A DNA stretch of 64,000 nt, taken from the NCBI GenBank assembly GCA_026119935.1, contig JALRMH010000001.1, forward strand, positions 1,302,001-1,366,000. Reading direction: 5' to 3'. The position numbers were made by a program, and so were the translations under genes. The stretch is from Endothia cerciana (taxonomy: Eukaryota > Ascomycota > Sordariomycetes > Diaporthales > Cryphonectriaceae). This document shows positions 57,537-64,000 of the stretch, one piece after another (positions within the stretch are counted from its first letter, which is position 1; each line of letters starts with the position of its first letter). The notes beneath the pieces are model-generated. The model saw nothing but the letters and a program-made list of their open reading frames with translations. It was not told the DNA's origin and made no database searches.

Positions 57537-59537
57537 ATGTCTGGTCCAGTGTAAGTCTCGCTGCCCGTCCAACCTCAACCCCACCTACCCCTCTCCGGTC
57601 TGAGCCATTTCGTCGCACCGCCACCGAGCCCGCCCGTGGTGAACCCCTCGGTCCAGCGTCCGGGTCCAGTACTTGGTCCCATCGGTTCAGTATATTGAAT
57701 AGGCCCGAACTGTGTGGTTGCTCGAGCTCCCGCTGCGGCTCCTGCTTGCCATTCCCCATCCTATCTCCTCTCTCCTGTTTCTCCGGCTGAGTGCTCCTTC
57801 CAGCGCTCGCCTCGCCCATATCGCCGGTGGGGTCGGAGTTGGAAATGCCAGCGCGGGGCGTGACAATGCTGACCAGAATCATCTCCCAAGTGCTGATCTC
57901 GGCCTTATTGGCCTGGCCGTCATGTAAGTCCTGCCCTTCCCGGGCTGCGCGAGCTCCGAGTCGAGAGCTAATCACCCGCTCTAGGGGTCAGAACCTGATC
58001 CTGAACATGGCCGACCACGGCTTCACCATCTGCGCCTACAACCGTACCGTTTCCAAGGTCGACCGCTTCCTAGACAACGAGGCCAAGGGCAAGTCCATTG
58101 TCGGCGCCCACTCCAACGAAGAGTTCGTCGCCAAGCTGAAGAAGCCCCGCCGTGTCATGCTTCTCGTCCAGGCTGGCAAGGCCGTCGACGACTGGATCGA
58201 CACCCTCCTGCCCCAGCTCGAGGCTGGCGATATCATCATTGACGGCGGAAACTCTCACTTCCCCGACTCCAACAGGCGGACCCAGTACCTCAAGACCAAG
58301 GGTCTCCACTTTGTCGGTTCCGGTGTTTCCGGCGGCGAGGAGGGTGCCCGCTACGGCCCCTCTATGATGCCCGGTGGTGACGAGGCTGCTTGGGCTCCGA
58401 TCAAGGACATCTTCCAGAGCATCGCTGCCAAGAGCGACGGCGAGGCATGCTGTGACTGGGTCGGCGACGAGGGTGCTGGTCACTACGTCAAGATGGTCCA
58501 CAACGGTATCGAATACGGTGACATGCAGCTCATCTCAGAGGTAGGATACCCGGCAATCGTCTTCATCACACAGCTGAAGCTGACTCCGCATTCCAAAGGC
58601 GTACGACATCATGAAGCGCGGTCTGGGCATGTCCAGCAAGGAGATTGGTGACACCTTCGCCAAGTGGAACAAGGGCGTCCTGGACTCCTTCCTGGTCGAG
58701 ATCACACGGGACATCATGTACTACAACGATGAAGATGGCAAGCCCCTTGTCGAGAAGATCCTGGACCAGGCTGGTCAGAAGGGAACCGGAAAGTGGACTG
58801 CGATCAATGCTCTCGACCTGGGCATGCCAGTCACCCTGATCGCCGAGGCCGTGCTGGCTCGCTGCCTGTCTGCCATCAAGGACGAGCGTACTGAGGCCTC
58901 GTCCAGGCTCGAGTTTGTTGGCCGTGTCAAGGAGTTCGATGGCAGCAAGGAGCAATTCCTCGATGACCTCGAGCAGGCCCTGTACGCCTCCAAGATCATC
59001 TCATACGCCCAGGGCTTCATGCTGATGCAGGAGGTATGTTTTCACCGGTATTGCTGACGGAATTGACAAGTCAATACTGACCGGCAAACCTCTCAGGCCG
59101 CTAAGGAGTACGGCTGGAAGCTGAACAAGCCGTCGATCGCGCTGATGTGGCGTGGTGGTTGCATCATCCGGTCTGTGTTCCTCAAGGACATCACCAGCGC
59201 GTACCGCAACAACCCCGACCTCAAGAACCTGCTCTTCGATGACTTCTTCAACAAGGCCATCCACAAGGCTCAGCCTGGCTGGAGAGACGTTGTCGCCAAG
59301 TCGGCTCAGCTCGGTATCCCAACCCCGGCTTTCTCCACTGCCCTGTCATGGTTCGACGGTTACCGTACCAAGGACCTGCCTGCCAACCTGCTGCAGGCTC
59401 AGCGTGACTACTTTGGTGCCCACACCTTCAAGATCAAGCCAGAGGCTGCCACCGAGAAGTACCCAGTGGGCCAGGACATCCACGTCAACTGGACCGGTCG
59501 TGGTGGGAACGTTTCTGCCTCTACATACCAGGCATAA
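57537..59537 (+). CDS. GND1: 6-phosphogluconate dehydrogenase, decarboxylating
   Basis: Oxidative pentose-phosphate pathway enzyme (EC 1.1.1.44): 6-phosphogluconate + NADP+ to ribulose 5-phosphate + CO2 + NADPH, in the cytosol. Exons are 57537-57550 (14 nt), 57891-57923 (33 nt), 57985-58540, 58599-59033 and 59097-59537, giving 492 aa, the normal length. The coenzyme loop GLIGLAVMGQN (9-19) is spread over two very short exons. Other motifs are IIDGGNSHFPDSNRR, GSGVSGGEEGARYGPSMMPG, the catalytic lysine region DEGAGHYVKMVHNGIEYGDM and the signature LDQAGQKGTGKW. Introns 1 and 3 end in AAG (57890 and 58598), each with a CTGAC branch site; conserved residues on both sides fix these junctions. Intron 1 (340 nt) is long for the window. 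Ssr4 follows on the same strand. Confidence 0.98.
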
Positions 59538-60113
59538 GTTGGTAACGGTAGTCTGCTAGATAGATCTCGAGCCTGTAGATCGATTCACCTACCCCAGGAT
59601 TGCCACCTCAGAAGGTGGCACACAACACCTGATGATCTGACCCAGGTACTAATACGAAAATAAAGATTGCTAAGATATGAACCAGAAAAAAAAGAATGAA
59701 AGAAAAAAAGCCTCACAGAAATGACCTGAGGTGATGTGAGACTGTCAAATCGCTGTGAACGCCCGGACTTCTCACGAAGCTGGACGCCAACGGCCCTCTT
59801 GAGGAACCGGTAGTATTTTCTGCGGGTAGTGAGGCTGGCTGTGGCTGGTGCGTGTTGCTTATGTAATCAGATGTGATGTGGTTTTCTCAGGCAGGCGCGC
59901 TCTCCCCCCTCCCCCCGGACAGATGCAGTCGCGACTTTCACTTTCAGCAAGCTGCAGCCCGTCGCGAACGGTCCATCACATGCGCCATCTGTAATTGTTA
60001 CTCAACAATATCGACAAGCTCGTCGTCGTCGGCGCCTGCCGCTCACTGCGCATCAATTGCATCTACTATAGCAATACAGAAACATAGCTTCCATCTGGAA
60101 GCCCCGGCCCACG
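59538..60113. other. Spacer between GND1 and SSR4
   Basis: 3' flank of the dehydrogenase gene (with A-rich stretch at about 59680-59710) and promoter/leader of SSR4. No gene seen. Confidence 0.6.
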
Positions 60114-62338
60114 ATGGCAGACCCAAGCTCCAGCATCCACGAAAGGATGGTCAGTCTGAACTATCACTATCCTCCCTGCCCTTGCTGCAGCTCATCCCAC
60201 CCAATTGCAATACTAACTAGAGGCTTTGCTCTACCAGCTCCCGCATCTGCATCTCGTCAGCACCTACCGCTACCCCGAGAGGACCGCCATGTCCCTGCAC
60301 GATCCTACAACTACCAACTGGCTGCTCAACATGCTGTTGACAGCCCCTAAGATCGCGCGGGACACGGCGCCATTCTTCTGGACCTATCTTGACGCTCCTC
60401 GAGATGGACAGATCATGCTCACATGGCAGCCCCTGCAACGGATGGGCACCACCTTCGCCTCTGATGGTTACGTCTGGCCTGGACCCGACGACTTCTCCGC
60501 GCGGGACCTGAAGAACGGCCTGGTTTGTCCTCACCCGTCCGCGGAACTGCGCTTCTGCCTGCTGACCATGACCATCCTAGATTCTTGAGGTCTTCTCGCA
60601 GAGGGTAGGTTTTCGACCAGGAGAATCGGTTGCGGCACACGCGCGCACCCGCTTCCGCCTGGTCCCGACCCAGAACGCCCCAGCCGGTGCACCTCAGGTC
60701 GATCCCAGTCTGTGGCTCGTCCACTACGGACCATCCCAGCAGCCCATGCCTATCGATATTCTTCCAATCCCTCCCGCGATGCATCAGATAATGTCGAACC
60801 GCATGTCGCTGCAGAGAGGAGGCCAGATTGCGCGGAAGGAATTTATGCTGGCCGACCGCCTTAATTGGCCCACGATCAACCCGCCGCGGGAGGGCAGAGG
60901 GCATCCCATGATGGTGCAGTCTGGCGGCGCTCGCAACGTGCCTCAGCAGATGGCCTATCCTCCACCCTCCAAGCGCGGTAGAACTGCAGCTCATGCGCAG
61001 CAGCACGTCGCCTCTGGACCTGCTCCCTTCGTTCCTTTTGATGACGAAGAAGATATATCAGCAGGCGACATGTTTGACCACATATCTCCGCGCGATATCA
61101 GCATGGCACGCTATACACGAAATCATGAGTGGATGGAGGAGGTGCTGGGCTCTGCATACAGAATCGCGCAGATTGAACCTGCCGATCTTGGTTTAGGCCT
61201 CCAAGGGGAGCTATCGTCTGTCACACAAGGGATATTCGAGGCGTCTGGCGTCGATGCCCACAAGAAGCCGCCGTCCAAGCCCATCGTCGGCCACTTAGAT
61301 CCTGAGCTAGCTGACCAGTTCAGAAAGAGAGTCGCTGACAAGATTCTGGCTCAACAAACCGAGATGGCAAGAATGAAGGCTCAGCATGAGAAGCAGATGG
61401 CAAATTTTGAGTCCAACTCGATTCTGTCGCGATCTGAGAAGGAAGTGCGAGTTGCTGTCGAGGAAACGGGCCCCGAATTCTGGCGACTGGAAGGAAAGGA
61501 GGAGGGCGAGGACGGGAGCAATGATCACTTCAACACGAAGCATCACAGAAAAGTCGACGAAATTGTTGCAGATGTCGAGTCAGCGCTTGGCCGCCACATC
61601 GAAGTCGTCAGCGATGTGAAGCGCGTCCAAGATGGTGGATATCAAGAGCCAGTTCCAGAGCCCGGGGTCCTGCACATGCCTCCAGCTGCGCCAGCCACCG
61701 AGGATGCTAGCGGCGCTATGTCAACACACCTCTCCAGACCACCGTCGCATGCAGGCTCTCAGAACAGCGGTATCATGGTCGGCGACACAGATGTGGACAT
61801 GGGCGGCACTACTGCTGGCCTTATGCAGACGGGACTTCCCTCGAACTCAATACCTCAGACTCATCTGCCTTCATCGACATATGCTAGTGCAACGACAGTC
61901 AATACTGCGGCCTCTTCAACACCAGCTGGACAGATCCACATTCCAGCAAGCGCGCCAGAAGACGTCGCTATGCAAGACTCAGGCCAGGCCAAGGAGACTA
62001 ACACAGCCCCAGACCAAGGTACAGGAAGTGGCGACTGGGTCGTCGTACCCCAAGGTGGTATCTCGCCAGGGGCATCAGTCAGTGGGCCACTCACAGGGGC
62101 GCCTCCTGCGGCGCCTCTAGAACCCATACAGCCTGGCGATGCCAACAAGACGGGTGACAGCGAATTTGGAGACATGAACACTGCTGGTGAAGCTCTTAGC
62201 AGTTATGGCCACCAGGATGACGGAGAACTCGGAGATGGCATGGATCTCGGCGTGGAAGACTCGGCCTTTGGAGATGCCGTCTTTGGCGTCGAAGAATCAC
62301 GAGGTTCTGCGGCTAACACCCCCGCGGATGGCATTTAA
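60114..62338 (+). CDS. SSR4: SWI/SNF and RSC complex subunit Ssr4
   Basis: Chromatin-remodelling subunit of the fungal Ssr4 family (PF08549 type), shared by SWI/SNF and RSC in fission yeast; nuclear. Exons are 60114-60149, 60238-60522 and 60581-62338, giving 692 aa. The 12-residue first exon MADPSSSIHERM joins LPHLHLVSTYRYPE. The conserved N-terminal domain continues with WLLNMLLTAPKIARDTAPFF and WTYLDAPRDGQIMLTWQP, then across intron 2 into ILEVFSQRVGFRPGESVAAH and ARTRFRLVP. The middle includes YPPPSKRGRTA, the acidic FDDEEDISAGDMFDHISPRD and RDISMARYTRNHEWMEEVLG. A coiled-coil-like helix lies at RKRVADKILAQQTEMARMKA. The C-terminal 250 residues are disordered, Ser/Thr/Pro/acidic. Donors are weak (GTCAGT, GTTTGT), but both acceptors (CTACCAG, CATCCTAG) and branch sites (CTAAC, CTGAC) are good. 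Confidence 0.96.
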
Positions 62339-64000
62339 GCCGAGCCTTAGTGGTGATTCTTGAGACGATCGTGGCTACGCGTCAGGGCACACCGCCCAAG
62401 CAGCCTCTGCATCAAAAGCTCCGCCTCCTCTTCATAGTGGTGCTCAGAAGTGCAAGGCTCTGCCTGTCGCTCCCGAGTCCGGACGACTTAATTGATTATG
62501 GGCGATTCAACTGCAGACGGGACGCCGGGGTTTTGGTTGGGTTTTTTTCCCCTCCTGCGAGGTGCGAAGTGTTCAGAGGATGTTCAACTGAACGTGGGAC
62601 AGAGAGGCGTTGAATTGCACATGGACAACGCACATGGACAACGGACATGCCGTCGGGGATGATGATGCATAAAGAGTATCACGCCGAGCGATTTGATGAA
62701 TGGCACGTATGCCTACAATGCGCAAGGCTACTGAAGATAGCGATATCTATAAGACCTGCCGACATAGACACCGTCAAAGCACGCGTTGAGAGTGTCCACA
62801 AGAAGGGACAGCAAGCTGAGGCTTAAGACTGAGTTCGAATACAGTGGGATACAGCATTGGGAATAATGGTCGGTGCGTATGCGTTGTATACGGAAAAGCG
62901 GAGACGATCACATATGAGAGTTTGTGCAGCGCCAATTCACATACACATAAGAGACAGAAGGAAGAACAAGCAGCAGGCAGTCCCCGTCGATTTGAATCAG
63001 CACGATAACAGACGTCACAGGCCCTTCACATCCTGTATGCATTCGCTTGTATTATTAACATCCGCTCTATCTCGTACTCAATGCATGTTCTGAGGATCAC
63101 AATGAAACCCCAGTGCATCGCGCGGCGTGGACACAACGCAAGGCAGCTGGTCTGGTCCGCCGCAGTCCTCAGCTGATGGTCCACTTCAAACCAGCAGCGA
63201 TCAGGGTCAACGAAGCAGTAGCATGTTGGACAGTGGCTTCGTGAAGCGCAGTCGCCGAAACAAGGATTTGCGCACCGCAGAAAATCGGATCGGATATCCG
63301 CAGAGGTGAAATGTGTTCCGTGAGGTGACACGCGCCCTGAGAAGAATTCGTCAAGAGAGGTAGAAGTTCTTAAGCTATGAGACCGTTGCACCCGCCCCTC
63401 CGTCTCTCCATTCTTATTCTCCCTTCTCGTCAGACTTTCGTCTTCGCGAACTCCTCGTACTACTGGCGAACCTTGAAGCTCGGTAGCCACATGGGCCAGC
63501 TATTAGGGGAGATTACTGCTTTCTGGTTGCTGATTCTTCTTTTCAGTGCTCTCATGGCACACTGGTGGACGAGGGAGAAAAGAATTGGGTTGGAAACGTG
63601 ACGCGGCATAAAAATCAGCTGAGCCCGCCGAGCAAGGTGTCATGAAGGGGGTTCGTTTGATCTTCCATCCCAAGGCCACGACCTCAGCCAAGCCGTGTCA
63701 GAACCCTCACGCATGACCTTATTGGTCGGGCGCTCGGAGTGAAGACGGAAATGCTCCGAGGCGGGCCCCTAGCTTTCATGCTTAAATTTACGCTCATATT
63801 TTGTCCTCTTCTTTGTATCGTCCGAGGCGCTTTCGCTTCTGCTGCAGGACACACGGCCGCTACCAGCGTGCAAGTTCTGTTAGGGGCCGGAGCCAAGAGG
63901 CTGGACAAGTCCGAGGGGTCCTGGCTTCTGTTCCGTTTGAATTGGCTCCTCTGGTATGGGGGACAGATCGGAGAGGACTTAATGGAGACGATTATACTCT
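62339..64000. other. Right-hand end, no gene recognised
   Basis: The first part is the SSR4 3' flank. A tandem CACATGGACAACG duplication lies at about 62619-62645. A 74-codon plus-strand frame at 63377-63601 has one hydrophobic stretch (FWLLILLFSALMAHWW) but no other support. A gene crossing the right edge cannot be judged. Confidence 0.45.

Noticed and set aside
63377..63601. 74-codon ORF with a hydrophobic helix near the right edge
   Set aside because: Single hydrophobic stretch without signal peptide, homology or splice support; likely chance.

Overview
The window is nuclear DNA of a filamentous ascomycete (Pezizomycotina), most likely a sordariomycete. The evidence is GC-rich third codon positions, mostly 50-125 nt introns with GTRNGY donors and CTAAC/CTGAC branch sites, and fungus-specific families (Ssr4, the fibroin-3-like membrane protein, a Kre9/Knh-type GPI protein, an Hmt1-type ABC transporter, NNP nitrate transport). 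Species cannot be named from the sequence alone. Nineteen protein-coding genes are supported, plus one decayed BTB/POZ gene and a probable remnant of a pogo-type transposase. Exon structures were derived by hand from splice signals, reading-frame continuity and remembered family consensus.

Layout, left to right: TVP23 (-, cut by the left edge), CitE/CLYBL-like lyase (+), RING-type protein (-), a 6 kb stretch with no recognised gene, penta-EF-hand protein (-), ChaC glutathione cyclotransferase (+), glycine-rich RRM protein (-), an 851-aa nuclear-looking protein of unknown function (+), GPI-anchored Ser/Thr-rich protein (+), nitrate transporter (-), DUF1275/YoaK membrane protein (+), transposase remnant, Hmt1-like ABC transporter (+), SAM methyltransferase (+), LSM6 (-), BTB pseudogene (+), membrane-anchored multicopper oxidase (+), fibroin-3-like membrane protein (-), RBM42-like RRM protein (-), 6-phosphogluconate dehydrogenase (+) and SWI/SNF-RSC subunit Ssr4 (+), followed by 1.6 kb without a recognised gene. 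Genes are separated by long spacers (0.4-6 kb) and do not form an obvious cluster. Several are housekeeping genes (LSM6, GND1, SSR4, TVP23). There is a loose glutathione/metal/redox theme (ChaC, Hmt1-type ABC, multicopper oxidase, 6PGDH), but spacing and orientation do not support co-regulation.

The most interesting signals are: (1) a perfect PAM2 motif (the poly(A)-binding-protein docking peptide) in the cytosolic tail of the vacuolar-type ABC transporter, carried on its own last exon; (2) a 5-nt microexon needed to restore the conserved ChaC core; (3) four introns ending in AAG and one GC-AG intron; (4) long C-runs inside several introns on the sense strand; (5) sixteen cysteines in 30 residues directly after the membrane segment of the fibroin-3-like protein, plus a 54-bp coding minisatellite in its tail; (6) a His-Gly repeat loop in the nitrate transporter; (7) a frameshifted BTB gene next to an AT-rich tract with a 31-bp tandem repeat.
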